Shown here in pieces: positions 25,733 to 35,781 of a stretch of 64,000 bases of DNA. The DNA is from Rummeliibacillus stabekisii. Its GTDB lineage: Bacteria > Bacillota > Bacilli > Bacillales_A > Planococcaceae. Numbering within the stretch: position 1 is the first letter of the stretch; each line of letters opens with the position of its first letter. The stretch lies in NCBI RefSeq assembly GCF_007988965.1, contig NZ_BJVD01000002.1, positions 310,001-374,000 of the forward strand, read 5' to 3'. The notes under the pieces were generated by a model. It did no database searches. It was given only the letters and a program-made list of their open reading frames with translations, and was not told the DNA's origin. Position numbers and translations under genes: made by a program.

Positions 25733-27556
25733 CTATTCATTATTGTTTTGCAGCATCTGATAAAATATGCCTTTTTTCTGAATTAATTCTTGCCTGCTGC
25801 CTGACTCTACTAATTGTCCTTGCTCCATTACAAATATAACATCGGCTTTCTTCACCGTATTTAATCGATGGGCAATGACGAAACTTGTGCGTCCTTCCAT
25901 CAACCGTTCAAGCGCTTCTTGTATTTCTAATTCTGTAACCGTATCAATGCTGCTTGTTGCCTCATCTAGCAATAGTATAGACGGTCCTGCTACAAGGGCT
26001 CTAGCAATTGAAAGCAATTGTTTTTGACCTTGGCTGATTTCACCGCCATCCATTGCTAATTCCGTGTTATATCCATCTGGTAAAGACATGATAAAATGAT
26101 GGGCATTTGCTCTTTTGGCCGCTTCTATTACCTCTTCATCTGTTGCATCCAAATTTCCATACCGAATGTTTTCCATAATGGTTGCTTGGAATAAGAATGG
26201 CTCCTGCAGGACAAATGCCATCTGGCTTCGTATCGTTTCTCTTGCATAGGAAGAGATAGGGGCTCCATCTATCAGAATGCTGCCTTCTTGAGCTTCATAA
26301 AAGCGGGCAAGAAGCTGCATAATCGTTGTCTTCCCTGCCCCGGTAGCACCAACAAGCGCCGCTGTCTGACCCTCTTTCACATGAAAATTGATATGCGATA
26401 ATGTGTACGCTGCTTCTTCTGCATTATATTTAAAAGAGACATCTTTAAAACGAACATCTCCCTGAATCTTTTTATACGGCTGATGTTTTGCTTCATCTTG
26501 CTCATCTTCTTCATCCAAAATGACGAAAACTCGCTCTGCTCCGGCAATCGCAGATAAAATATTGTTAAATTGGTTAGCTAAATCATTTAAAGGCCTTGTA
26601 AATTGGCGTGCATATTCCGCAAAAACGACAATGGTACCAATCGAAACATATCCATTATAAGCAAGAATACCACCAGCGCCAGCCACGATCGCAAAGCTTG
26701 CGTTATTCAGGAAATTCATCACTTTTGGAATCGCTCCAGAATACACATTTGCCCAGTAGCCAATACGCCGCAATTCACTGGATCTTTCTGTAAAGTCTTC
26801 AATCACACGCTCCTCCTGAGAGAAGGCTTTTACGATACGTTGACCTGAAATCGTTTCTTCAATCATTCCATTCAGCATACCGAGCGCCTCTTGCTGCCTT
26901 TTAAAGAGTCTTCCCGTCCGCCGTGTAATGAAGCGGGTGGAAACAAACATGATGGGAATAATCACCATCGTAAGGAGCGTTAGGAGGGGGCTCATCGAAA
27001 CCATGACAACCACAGTACCTATCAATATCAATGTACTCGAGAATACTTGAATAAAGGTGCTGTTAAGCGTTGAACTAATATTATCTATGTCATTGGTCAT
27101 CCGGCTCATTAAATCTCCATGCTGCCGTTGGTCGAAAAACGAAATGGGCAGTCTTTGGAGTTTTGAAAAAAGACCTGTACGCATGCGATACACTGTTTGT
27201 TGAGCGATGCCAATCATCCAATAATTTTGTAAAAACAGAGACAGAGACAAGCCAACGTATACAGCGACAAGAATGCCAATGATAGATTTGAGTCCGCCGT
27301 ATCTCTTTTCTACAAGATAATCATCTATGATTTTTCCAATCAAGTAGGGGCCGAGCAAGGATAGAATCGAGCTAACGATGACCATGAGTAGCACGAAGAT
27401 CAGCAACCCGCGCTGTTCATCCACTAGCTTCCAAATGCCGCCTAGTGTCCTACGCCAATTGGCCGCTTTTGAACCTTTTTTCTTTTTGGAGGATTGAATT
27501 TCTTCTTTTGTTAAAACAGGCTCATACATATAGGACCGAAACCAATTTTTAATCAT
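25733..27556 (-). CDS. ABC exporter half-transporter (YfiC-like, consensus Walker B)
   Basis: 607 residues: an N-terminal cytoplasmic stretch, six membrane helices (about 50-320) and one ATP-binding cassette. Walker A GATGAGKTT and Walker B LLLDEATSSID with the catalytic Glu are normal; the signature is ISQGQ rather than LSGGQ. With the partner 27549-29279 it should form a heterodimeric type IV exporter. Its start overlaps the partner's end by 8 nt. Length and N-terminus resemble B. subtilis YfiC, but this is from memory. Substrate likely a lipid or drug. Confidence 0.9.
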   Translation of the reverse strand: MIKNWFRSYMYEPVLTKEEIQSSKKKKGSKAANWRRTLGGIWKLVDEQRGLLIFVLLMVIVSSILSLLGPYLIGKIIDDYLVEKRYGGLKSIIGILVAVYVGLSLSLFLQNYWMIGIAQQTVYRMRTGLFSKLQRLPISFFDQRQHGDLMSRMTNDIDNISSTLNSTFIQVFSSTLILIGTVVVMVSMSPLLTLLTMVIIPIMFVSTRFITRRTGRLFKRQQEALGMLNGMIEETISGQRIVKAFSQEERVIEDFTERSSELRRIGYWANVYSGAIPKVMNFLNNASFAIVAGAGGILAYNGYVSIGTIVVFAEYARQFTRPLNDLANQFNNILSAIAGAERVFVILDEEDEQDEAKHQPYKKIQGDVRFKDVSFKYNAEEAAYTLSHINFHVKEGQTAALVGATGAGKTTIMQLLARFYEAQEGSILIDGAPISSYARETIRSQMAFVLQEPFLFQATIMENIRYGNLDATDEEVIEAAKRANAHHFIMSLPDGYNTELAMDGGEISQGQKQLLSIARALVAGPSILLLDEATSSIDTVTELEIQEALERLMEGRTSFVIAHRLNTVKKADVIFVMEQGQLVESGSRQELIQKKGIFYQMLQNNNE

Positions 27557-29279
27557 TATATTTCTCCCCCTCTGCTTGAGACCTGACGATTTTGCTATAG
27601 AGCGTTGAGCTGCCCAGCAATTCTTGATGTGTACCGAAGGCAGCTACCGCCCCATTGTCTAGCAGTAGAATACGATTCGCACCTCTCGCTGTTTGGATTT
27701 TTTGAGTAATGACAAGCATCGTAGCAGATATGGTGTCGAGTTCTTCCCATAATGCTGCTTCCGTCTTTACATCGAGAGCACTTGTACTATCATCGAATAA
27801 AAGAATAGGAGACTTCCGTAAAATGGCTCTAGCGATGGATAAACGCTGTTTCTGTCCACCCGAAAGATTGACGCCTTTTTGTCCCACTCTTGTTTGATAT
27901 TTGTTTGGGAAACGTGTGACGGACGTATGGATTTGGGCTTGAACAGCAGCTTTCTCTATATCTTCCTGCGTAGCCGTTGTTGCGCCCCACCTCATATTTT
28001 CAGCAATTGTTCCTGTGAACAACAAAGATTGCTGTGGTACGTATCCTAGGTATTGACGTAGCTCTTCTGCCTTCCAATCAGTAATATTACGACCATTCAC
28101 AAAGATTTCACCTTCTGAACAATCATAGAATTTTAGAAGCAATTGAAAAATAGTTGATTTTCCAGAACCTGTTGCACCCATGATGGCAATTTTTTCGCCC
28201 TTTCTGCATGTGAAAGAAATATTTTGTAAGGCATATGTTGTTGTGCCTGGGTAATGGAAAGATACATTTTTGAATTCAATAACGTCGTCCTTATCTTCTT
28301 TTAATACATCGTTATATGGTATTTTTTCTTTTGGCATGTCTTCAGCCAAGAGGATTTCTTCCATGCGATCAGCAGATGCCTTTGCTCTTGAAAAGAGCAT
28401 AATAATGAACGAAAACATCGAAAAGGAACCTGTTAGGCGCATGGTATAATTGACAATTGCCGCCAAGTCACCAATCTTTGCATGTCCAGTACTCACTTTC
28501 CCTGCTCCAAACCATAAAACCGCCAGTAATGCGATATTCATAACGATTAATAAAATGGGTTGGATATACTCCATCAAACGCAAAGCCTTTGATGTATCAT
28601 GTTTTAAAAGGAATGCTGCTTTTTCAAAACGTGACCCTTCATATTTCCCTCTAAAATAGGCTTTAATTAAACGAATCGCCTGAAGGTTTTCTTGAATCAT
28701 TGTATTAATCCTGTCTACACGCTTTTGTACCGCTGAGAATTGCTTGATGCTTTTTTTCACCATAAGATACATGAATATCAGCAAAAAAGGTACACCTACA
28801 ACAAGATACAGAGCAAGCGATGGATTGATATAAAAAGCCATAATTAAACTACCAATAACGACCAAAGGAGTCCGCAACATAACACGTAAGCTCATAAAAA
28901 ATACTTGCTGTACTTGTGTGACATCATTCGTCATCCGAGTGATAAGGCTAGCAGTCGGAAAGCGCAAAAACGTTGTCATGCTAAAGGATTGTACTTTACG
29001 AAACAAAGCTGTACGCAAATCAAATGCAAGATTCTGTGCAGCATACCCTGAGAAAAAGGAATTAATAATCCCAGCAAAAAAGGCAAGTAACGCAAGCAAT
29101 AGCATAATGGTGCCCCAAAACCAAATGGTATGTATATCGCTCTCAACAATTCCTTCATCAATAATTTTCCGAATAAGCAGTGGCTGTGCCAACTCAACCA
29201 TTAATTCAATGAGCATCAATAAAAGCGCGATGCTAGCCGGCACTTTATAAGCTTTAATGAAGCCAATAATAGTTTTCAC
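27549..29279 (-). CDS. ABC exporter half-transporter (YfiB-like, degenerate Walker B)
   Basis: 576 residues, six membrane helices (about 14-290) and one ATPase domain. Walker A GATGSGKST and the signature LSGGQKQRLS are canonical, but Walker B reads LLFDDSTSALD, with Asp in place of the catalytic Glu. With the partner's ISQGQ signature this makes one composite ATP site degenerate and the other canonical, as in known asymmetric heterodimeric exporters. GTG start preceded by GGGAGGAG. First gene of the operon. Confidence 0.9.
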   Translation of the reverse strand: MKTIIGFIKAYKVPASIALLLMLIELMVELAQPLLIRKIIDEGIVESDIHTIWFWGTIMLLLALLAFFAGIINSFFSGYAAQNLAFDLRTALFRKVQSFSMTTFLRFPTASLITRMTNDVTQVQQVFFMSLRVMLRTPLVVIGSLIMAFYINPSLALYLVVGVPFLLIFMYLMVKKSIKQFSAVQKRVDRINTMIQENLQAIRLIKAYFRGKYEGSRFEKAAFLLKHDTSKALRLMEYIQPILLIVMNIALLAVLWFGAGKVSTGHAKIGDLAAIVNYTMRLTGSFSMFSFIIMLFSRAKASADRMEEILLAEDMPKEKIPYNDVLKEDKDDVIEFKNVSFHYPGTTTYALQNISFTCRKGEKIAIMGATGSGKSTIFQLLLKFYDCSEGEIFVNGRNITDWKAEELRQYLGYVPQQSLLFTGTIAENMRWGATTATQEDIEKAAVQAQIHTSVTRFPNKYQTRVGQKGVNLSGGQKQRLSIARAILRKSPILLFDDSTSALDVKTEAALWEELDTISATMLVITQKIQTARGANRILLLDNGAVAAFGTHQELLGSSTLYSKIVRSQAEGEKYND

Positions 29280-29568
29280 TATTAATCTCCTCCCTTCTTT
29301 TCTAGAGTTTTATTTATTATCACATAACTGTTCGATTTACGAAATAAAATTGATTTTACATTTTAAAGCGACACAATAAGCAATTTATTAATAACATATG
29401 TATAATGAGTAAGTTAAATATACCTATTCATAACTCTTCTTTATACCCCCTTATAACCAACCACTTACCTTTAAGTAAAACCAAATGTCTTACATTTCGG
29501 GATATATATTTTAATTCTCCTATGCGAAGGCACAAAAAAAATACTTTTCTCTAAATACCCTGTTACTA
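29280..29568. other. Divergent intergenic region, no feature beyond promoters
   Basis: About 290 AT-rich bases between the divergent ABC exporter operon and the PAS/EAL gene. No inverted repeat, ORF or RNA structure stands out. The promoter of the PAS/EAL gene is listed separately. Confidence 0.3.
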
Positions 29569-29597
29569 ATGACTTATACCTTTCAATTTACTATAAT
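29569..29597 (+). promoter_or_regulatory. Probable sigma-A promoter of the PAS-GGDEF-EAL gene
   Basis: -35-like ATGACT (29569-29574), 17-bp spacer, perfect -10 TATAAT (29592-29597), 36 bp before the ATG at 29633. Confidence 0.55.
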
Positions 29598-29632
29598 AGA
29601 AAATATAGAAATTCCAAGGAGAAATATAATTT

Positions 29633-31639
29633 ATGAGAGAAACCCAGCATGTAAACCCTACTGTACATCCACTTACTCGTCAGACGCCCTGCCCTATGAT
29701 GATCTTAAATTCAAAAGGAAATATCGTCTCTTGGAATCGTGGAGCTGAGATAGCATTTGGCTATACAGAAATAGAGCTGGAAGGCAATCCACCTCCATTT
29801 ATAGTAAAAGATTATACCAATACATTTAAAGACCGATGGCTAAATATCCTTCAGTCAGAAGTCCCTATACAACTAAATAACATATTATTGCAAAAGAAAA
29901 AGGGAGACCCTATTCAAATCTCTCTTATTCTTAATACATTATCGATTAACGACGAAAGCTTTGTGCATTGCCAATTCTTATTAGTCGAAGAAGAAGCTGT
30001 TGATTTTGTGCTCAATGAAATATCTAACATACATGAGTATTTAGATTCGACCTTTATGTTGGCTGCACTTGATCAAGAAGGGTTGATTACTTATGCGAAC
30101 CCTTTATTTTTAAAGCAAAGCAAATGGACACCAAAAAGGATTCTCGGTAAATCATTTTGGCAGCTTTTCCCTTCTGATTCAAAAACAACAGAATTCGCCA
30201 ATAATATTTGGAAGACACTAGAAACGGGAAATCAGTGGCATGGAGAGGCAGAAAAAATTACAAAGGATGGACAGCATTATTGGGTCGACTTAACCGCAAT
30301 CCCACTAAAAAATGCAAAAGGCCCATCACATTATATTTTGTTAGAAAATAATATTTCAGACAAAAAACAATTACAGGAACGTCTAGAGAAATTTGCTTAT
30401 ATTGATCAAGAGACTGGATTAATGAACCGCAATCGTCTTGAGCAAGTAGTTGAGTCGATGATAGAAGAAAGAAATCATTTTAGTCTCGTTTATTTTAGCA
30501 TCGACAAATTCTACTCTTTGAAAGAAATTTATAATGACCAAGCAGACCGTATTGCCCTGCAGGAATTTACTCAACGTTTAAAAAAATATTTTCAAGACAG
30601 TGTCATTGCACGTGTCAGTATGGATGAGTTTGTCGTCCTAACACCGCTTGGTGAATGGTTCATTCAAGGGTTCCTGTCTTATTTAGAACAGCATCCGATT
30701 TATATCAATCATGGCGCATTCCCTATTTCAATTAGCGGCGGTATTTCAAAGTATCCAAATGACCAAATTTCATTTTCTCATTTGATGAAAGCATCCTATA
30801 CTGCATTAAAGAAAATACAAGCGGAAGGGGGCGCACAGATTGGCAGCCTTTCAACAGCAGATCATAAGGCTTTATATACGAAGTCCATTATCGAGAAAAG
30901 GCTGCTCGTTGCGCTTAACCAACAAGATTTAAAAGTTTCTTATCAACCGCAACTCGATTTAAATACAGGAGAAATCATAGCCGTGGAAGCTTTTGTGCGC
31001 TGGGATGATAAAGAAATAGGCACAGTAGCGCCAGATGTTCTAATCCCTATCGCGGAAGAGACAGGGTTGATTAATAATATTGGCACCTTTATGTTGGAGC
31101 AAGTGTGTATGCAAGCTGCACAATGGAAAGAATCTGGTCTAAACATTAAGGCCAGCATTAATTTATCTGTGCGCGAATTTCGAGATAAAAATATGGCCAA
31201 ACAGATCAGTAGCATATTAGAACGCACAAATTGCCCTGCAGAATTGTTGCAAATAGAGATTACCGAAAAGTTTGCATTGGAAGCGGAAGCAGAAAAATCA
31301 ATTATTAAACAAATGAAGCAGTTGCATAATGATGGTGTCCGTTTTGTTCTTGATGACTTTGGCACAGGTTATGCCTCGTTCCGCTACATGCAGATGTTGC
31401 CGCTCTCTCAATTCAAGATAGACCAAACCTTTATATCATCCATGCCTTATCAGCCAAAAACGCAAAAGCTTGTTAACGGCATGATACAATTCGGCAAATC
31501 CATTCATATGGGTGTCTTAGCCGAAGGTGTTGAGACAGAAGAACAAAAAGAGCTTCTTGCAGAATATGGTTGTGATGCGATTCAAGGCTACTTGGTCGGT
31601 TATCCAATGGATGCAGATGACATTGAAAAGTTGTTTTAA
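29633..31639 (+). CDS. PAS-PAS-GGDEF(degenerate)-EAL signalling protein, probable c-di-GMP phosphodiesterase
   Basis: 668 residues, soluble. Two PAS domains (about 15-115 and 135-245; the second ends in the PAC-like HYWVDLTAIPLKNAKG). A GGDEF domain follows (about 250-405) whose active motif is SMDEF at 329-333, so it should not make c-di-GMP. The EAL domain (about 420-668) starts EAF rather than EAL but keeps NLS, IEITE, DDFGTGYAS, FKIDQTF, AEGVET and QGYLVG, the metal- and substrate-binding set, so it is probably an active phosphodiesterase. The PAS domains would sense an intracellular ligand. Single gene. Confidence 0.9.
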   Translation: MRETQHVNPTVHPLTRQTPCPMMILNSKGNIVSWNRGAEIAFGYTEIELEGNPPPFIVKDYTNTFKDRWLNILQSEVPIQLNNILLQKKKGDPIQISLILNTLSINDESFVHCQFLLVEEEAVDFVLNEISNIHEYLDSTFMLAALDQEGLITYANPLFLKQSKWTPKRILGKSFWQLFPSDSKTTEFANNIWKTLETGNQWHGEAEKITKDGQHYWVDLTAIPLKNAKGPSHYILLENNISDKKQLQERLEKFAYIDQETGLMNRNRLEQVVESMIEERNHFSLVYFSIDKFYSLKEIYNDQADRIALQEFTQRLKKYFQDSVIARVSMDEFVVLTPLGEWFIQGFLSYLEQHPIYINHGAFPISISGGISKYPNDQISFSHLMKASYTALKKIQAEGGAQIGSLSTADHKALYTKSIIEKRLLVALNQQDLKVSYQPQLDLNTGEIIAVEAFVRWDDKEIGTVAPDVLIPIAEETGLINNIGTFMLEQVCMQAAQWKESGLNIKASINLSVREFRDKNMAKQISSILERTNCPAELLQIEITEKFALEAEAEKSIIKQMKQLHNDGVRFVLDDFGTGYASFRYMQMLPLSQFKIDQTFISSMPYQPKTQKLVNGMIQFGKSIHMGVLAEGVETEEQKELLAEYGCDAIQGYLVGYPMDADDIEKLF

Positions 31640-31646
31640 AAAAAAT

Positions 31647-31690
31647 AACAGCAATTGGACCATTTCAAATGGGCTCAATTGCTGTTTTAT
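31647..31690 (+). terminator. Intrinsic terminator
   Basis: AACAGCAATTG (31647-31657) pairs with CAATTGCTGTT (31676-31686), with a further CCATT/AATGG inner stem, followed by T-rich sequence. Confidence 0.8.
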
Positions 31691-31738
31691 TATATGTGAA
31701 ATATGAGTGATAGCTAAAGAACAAACAGATATGCGGAA

Positions 31739-32200
31739 TTAACCTGCTTTGATCATCCTAGCCTTCCTTTTCCGAATGGCTCTGAAAACTAGCTGCATTA
31801 ATACTTCTGCGAATACGAGCCCCATAACAATAGCGCCAGCAATAATAAACACTTTCGCTCCATATTGCGTGCTCTCGACGTAATCATTTTCAACAATCGA
31901 GCGCATTGCATTATAAGCAAGACCCCCTGGCACAAGAGGAATAATACCCGCAACACTAAATACAATCATAGGTGTTTTAAATCGACGTGACAACAAATGG
32001 GCAGCAATCGCGATTAAGAAAGCACCCGCAAAAGAAGCAAACACAGCATCGACACCCTTTTGCATAAATGCAAAATAAATTAACCACCCGCACATGCCGA
32101 CAAGCCCACAGTGAAACAGCGTTTTCTTAGGCGCATTAAAAATAACGCCAAAGCTAGCTGTCCCTATAAAACTTAGCACTCCTTGATATACCCAATCCAT
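31739..32200 (-). CDS. Threonine/serine exporter, C-terminal-type subunit (YjjB/ThrE2-like)
   Basis: 153 residues with four to five membrane helices and the GIIPLVPGGLAYNAMRSIVENDY motif typical of the ThrE_2/DUF3815 half of threonine/serine exporters. With gene 32213-32962 it makes the two-subunit form of the ThrE transporter, which in other bacteria moves threonine, serine or, in YjjPB, succinate. AGGAG precedes the ATG. Twelve bases separate it from the upstream partner. Confidence 0.85.
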   Translation of the reverse strand: MDWVYQGVLSFIGTASFGVIFNAPKKTLFHCGLVGMCGWLIYFAFMQKGVDAVFASFAGAFLIAIAAHLLSRRFKTPMIVFSVAGIIPLVPGGLAYNAMRSIVENDYVESTQYGAKVFIIAGAIVMGLVFAEVLMQLVFRAIRKRKARMIKAG

Positions 32201-32212
32201 TCAAAACATCTC

Positions 32213-32962
32213 CTAAAATGACAATGTGAGCGCTATGCCGGCTCCGATTGCAAAGGCGGTCAAAAGAGCTTCCATCCCTTTTGCTACACCAGAAACAAAA
32301 TGACCTGCCATTAGATCACGCACCGCATTGGTAATTGCTAACCCTGGAACTAGCGGCATGACCGAGCCGATAATAATCTTATCAAGCTGTGCTCCTAACC
32401 CTGCTTTTAACACAAGCATGGCTGCTACGCCGATAAACAAGGATGCTGTAAACTCTGCAAAGAACTTCACTCTTGTTAAAGAATGCATAGCCAAATAAAT
32501 TAAATAGCCAAATGCACCGATTGCCATAGCTGATGGCACATCAACCCACTTACCATTGAATAAAATTAAAAAACATCCGCTAGATGTTGCTGCTGCTATC
32601 AGCTGCACCCAAACAGGGAAGAATAAATTCGTCCTCTCTAAACGTAAAAGTTCTTCATACGCGTCCCCAACAGTAATGGCACCGGAGGTCAATCTCCTTG
32701 AGATGGCATTGACTACTGCAATTTTCTCTAAGTCCGTTGTACGGCTTGCAATCTGTGCAATTCGAGTGGGTCTTTTGTGACCCGCTGAAAAAATGATACC
32801 CGTTGGTGTGACAAAGCTTTGAGCGTCTGTGAATCCTTGGGAACTGGCCATTCTTAGCATCGTATCTTCTGCTCGATACGTTTCAGCCCCGCTTTGGATT
32901 AACAAACGTCCAGCTAGCAAAAAACAATCAATAGCTAATTCTTCCTGTGCTATTTCGATCAA
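32213..32962 (-). CDS. Threonine/serine exporter, N-terminal-type subunit (YjjP/ThrE-like)
   Basis: 249 residues. The soluble N-terminal part has LLIQSGAETYRAEDTMLRMASSQGF (about 22-46) and TPTGIIFSAG, the conserved ThrE start, and then five membrane helices (about 120-245) with the SVMPLVPGLAITNAVRDLMAGHFVSG motif. Starts at a TTG preceded by AGGTGAAAGG. First gene of a two-gene operon with 31739-32200. Confidence 0.87.
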   Translation of the reverse strand: MIEIAQEELAIDCFLLAGRLLIQSGAETYRAEDTMLRMASSQGFTDAQSFVTPTGIIFSAGHKRPTRIAQIASRTTDLEKIAVVNAISRRLTSGAITVGDAYEELLRLERTNLFFPVWVQLIAAATSSGCFLILFNGKWVDVPSAMAIGAFGYLIYLAMHSLTRVKFFAEFTASLFIGVAAMLVLKAGLGAQLDKIIIGSVMPLVPGLAITNAVRDLMAGHFVSGVAKGMEALLTAFAIGAGIALTLSF

Positions 32963-33087
32963 TACCTTTCACCTCATACTTCAATTATCTTTTTTAAACA
33001 AAAATGTTAGATTTAACATTTTTCTGCTCACTTTTCCTGTCGAATAGGGTAGAATAAAACTATCACACCTAAGGAGGAAGTACGGGA

Positions 33088-34434
33088 GTGACTACTAATG
33101 ATCACCCAAAAAAGTATTACCTTTCTATACTTATTTTGATGGGTATTGCAATCTTGGCACTTATATTTTTTGTATCTAAAACACTGATTAACCAGAAGCA
33201 TGGAGCTCCTGCTAGCAATCCTAAAGATAAACTAAACATAGTATCCAACACAACGCAAAAACAAACAAAACATGAAGGCATTTATTTGGTGACTGAAAAA
33301 GCAAAAGCAGCCGATAAAGATGTTGCCTACACGATTCAGTTTCCTAAAACGCCTAATAAAGCATTTAATCAAAATGTTACCGACTCTGTTGATAAAATGC
33401 GAGACGATTATTTAATAAACCAGATGACAACAGATACTAAAGGGAAAAAGAGCAAATTAACGATATCTACTAAAATGATTATCTATAAAAAGAACTATTA
33501 TTCATTTGTTTTAACACAAACTCTCAACAAGAAGAGGAAGTGTGTAAAAACATTTATGTATGATTATAAAAACAAAAAAGTCATCTTATTGCAAGATATT
33601 ATTCAAACAAAGCAAAATCTTGGCGTTTTATCTAGGACTGTTAAAGGCGAAATCATGTCCGATTGCCTGATAAAACCGCATCGCGATGCTGCTTCTGTAA
33701 CAAATATCACACGGCCAATATGGGGTAATTATCAAGAATTTGCTCTAACAAAAAACGCATTTATTATTTATTATAATCCAGGCGAGCTCTCTAAGAATAT
33801 AACGGGCATAAAAAAATATGTTATCCCTTTAACATCTACCACCAACGCTATTCTCGCTCCACCTTTTAAGAAGAAACAACCAGCAAAGAAAATTGCTTTG
33901 ACATTTGATGACGGGCCTAGCAATACGGTAACACCTAAAGTATTGCGCATATTAAGAAAGCATCACGCTAAGGCCACATTCTTTATGCTAGGACAACAAG
34001 TCCATAAGTATCCGAATGTAGCCAAAAAAGTGTACGCAGATGGCCACGAAATTGGCAGCCATTCTTATTCTCATCCTGATCTTAGAACATTGCCGATTAA
34101 AAAAGTTAAACGACAAATCAATCAAACGAATGCAGAGATAAAAAAAGCTACTGGTTGTATGCCTTTTGCTTTAAGACCGCCTTATGGAGCTTATAATAAA
34201 CGAATTCAAGCCCAATCATCCCAACCTATTGTTTTATGGACAGTAGACACGCTGGATTGGAAATACCTTAATTCAAAGAAACTTTTATCTCAAGTGAAAA
34301 AGGATGTCTACCCTGGTGCCATCGTGTTGATGCACGATATACATCTATCCACTGCACAGGGACTAGATGCTGTCTTAACGTACCTTGAGAAAAGAGGCTA
34401 TACATTTGTGACGGTACCCGAATTGCATTCTTAG
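33088..34434 (+). CDS. PdaC-like peptidoglycan/polysaccharide deacetylase
   Basis: 448 residues from a GTG start with AGGAGG 10 nt upstream. An N-terminal membrane anchor (about 10-31), a 200-residue extracellular region resembling DUF4163/DUF3298, and a C-terminal NodB deacetylase domain (about 265-445): KIALTFDDGPSNT (catalytic Asp and metal Asp), HEIGSHSYSHPDL (metal His pair), RPPYGAYN and IVLMHDIH. The layout is that of B. subtilis PdaC, which N-deacetylates muramic acid and aids lysozyme resistance. An orthologous role is inferred. Confidence 0.82.
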   Translation: MTTNDHPKKYYLSILILMGIAILALIFFVSKTLINQKHGAPASNPKDKLNIVSNTTQKQTKHEGIYLVTEKAKAADKDVAYTIQFPKTPNKAFNQNVTDSVDKMRDDYLINQMTTDTKGKKSKLTISTKMIIYKKNYYSFVLTQTLNKKRKCVKTFMYDYKNKKVILLQDIIQTKQNLGVLSRTVKGEIMSDCLIKPHRDAASVTNITRPIWGNYQEFALTKNAFIIYYNPGELSKNITGIKKYVIPLTSTTNAILAPPFKKKQPAKKIALTFDDGPSNTVTPKVLRILRKHHAKATFFMLGQQVHKYPNVAKKVYADGHEIGSHSYSHPDLRTLPIKKVKRQINQTNAEIKKATGCMPFALRPPYGAYNKRIQAQSSQPIVLWTVDTLDWKYLNSKKLLSQVKKDVYPGAIVLMHDIHLSTAQGLDAVLTYLEKRGYTFVTVPELHS

Positions 34435-34483
34435 AATGGTAGATAACTAGTTAAATAAGCAGAGCGTAGAAGCTAATAAAAAA

Positions 34484-34530
34484 ACCGAACACTATGTGAA
34501 ATTTACACTTTACTTTCACATTTGTTCGGT
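34484..34530 (-). terminator. Bidirectional intrinsic terminator
   Basis: Outer stem ACCGAACA/TGTTCGGT (34484-34491 with 34523-34530) and inner TGTGAAA/TTTCACA (34495-34501 with 34514-34520). Read on the minus strand it is followed by a T run, ending the lysine operon. Confidence 0.8.
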
Positions 34531-34593
34531 CTTCATTATTTTACCAATCCGTTCATCCGTTTCAGGCTTTTCTTAGGGTTAGACCCAATCGTA

Positions 34594-35766
34594 CTAGCCC
34601 TTTACAATATTTGTTGAGCGATGTTTGATTTCAGTAATCTTTACCCCTCGATGCTCCATTTCTTTAATATACGCTTCACCTGGTACCACTTTTTCTGGCG
34701 GGTAGACTCCTCTTTTATCAATTGTGCCATCGCCAACTAGTTGGGCAACTACCGCAATAGTATTCGCAGTTGCTTGAGCCATAGCCGTTTCGTTATTCAC
34801 CTGGTCTCTGTATGTTACCATTTCATATTCATAGGAAACAGCTTCTTCATTGCTTTCACCGCTAACAATTACACGCAATAGTACAGCATCTTGCTTATCG
34901 CCAAGACCAATCTTACTTTCCAGTACCTCGCGTAAAACATCCCTTGCCTTGACCTTCTGCCCATTCACTGTTACTTCTGTTTCTTTGTTTGTAAGGCCTA
35001 GATCAACGAGTAACTTGAATTTTTCGGCATGGCCTGTATAACGCACCGTCTTATATTCTAATGTTTGGATATCTGGATATGACTCCGGCAATGTTGATAA
35101 GCCGCCAGAAGTATGGAATGCCTCTAAGCCATTGAATCCTTTAAAATAGAAAGGCTCCACTTCGGATAGAGATGGAATCTCTTGTAAAACGCCATTACGC
35201 ACAACATGAGATGGATCTGTATAGTGATCAAACACGCCTTCTAGTGAAAATACCACATTATACTCTAATGGTGGTTCCTTCTCTACAGGTATGCCGCCAA
35301 CATAGATTTTTATAGATTTCACGTGATCTAGTTTAGAGGCACCAAAACCGGACAGGATATTAATCATGCCAGGTGCTACACCCAAATCGGGAATTAGCGT
35401 AACACCCTTCGCTTGGGCTTCACTGTTTAATTTTAAAATTTGGTCTGTCGCTCCGCCAATATGGCCGCCAAGATCTACACAATGGACCCCTACTTCAATG
35501 GCAGTCTTTGCAACACGCTCATTAAACGTGTAGAAAAGTGCATTAATGACTACATTCGCTTTTGACATAACCAACTTCAATTGCTCATCATTCGTTGCAT
35601 CAAGCTGTAATACTTCTACTTTCTCTGACTGCAATGTATCAGCAAATTGCTTCGCTTGTTCTTTGTTTAAATCCGCTAAAAAGACTTTTTCTATATTTGG
35701 ATTTCTCACTAAATCACGAGCTACTTCTTTCCCCATTAAACCAGCACCCAAAACGGCAATTTTCAT
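34594..35766 (-). CDS. L-lysine 6-dehydrogenase-like (saccharopine dehydrogenase family)
   Basis: 390 residues. NAD-binding Rossmann motif [16 protein letters not shown] at the N-terminus, then [10 protein letters not shown], a conserved HCVDLGGH-x-G, and [17 protein letters not shown], the pattern of saccharopine/lysine dehydrogenases of the Geobacillus LysDH kind. These oxidise the epsilon amino group of lysine to aminoadipate semialdehyde, which cyclises to piperideine-6-carboxylate. The downstream position (15 nt) after an aldehyde dehydrogenase gene supports this. AGGAGG precedes the ATG. Substrate not proven; a saccharopine or similar dehydrogenase is the alternative. Confidence 0.8.
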   Translation of the reverse strand: MKIAVLGAGLMGKEVARDLVRNPNIEKVFLADLNKEQAKQFADTLQSEKVEVLQLDATNDEQLKLVMSKANVVINALFYTFNERVAKTAIEVGVHCVDLGGHIGGATDQILKLNSEAQAKGVTLIPDLGVAPGMINILSGFGASKLDHVKSIKIYVGGIPVEKEPPLEYNVVFSLEGVFDHYTDPSHVVRNGVLQEIPSLSEVEPFYFKGFNGLEAFHTSGGLSTLPESYPDIQTLEYKTVRYTGHAEKFKLLVDLGLTNKETEVTVNGQKVKARDVLREVLESKIGLGDKQDAVLLRVIVSGESNEEAVSYEYEMVTYRDQVNNETAMAQATANTIAVVAQLVGDGTIDKRGVYPPEKVVPGEAYIKEMEHRGVKITEIKHRSTNIVKG

Positions 35767-35781
35767 CCTGTTTCCTCCTAT

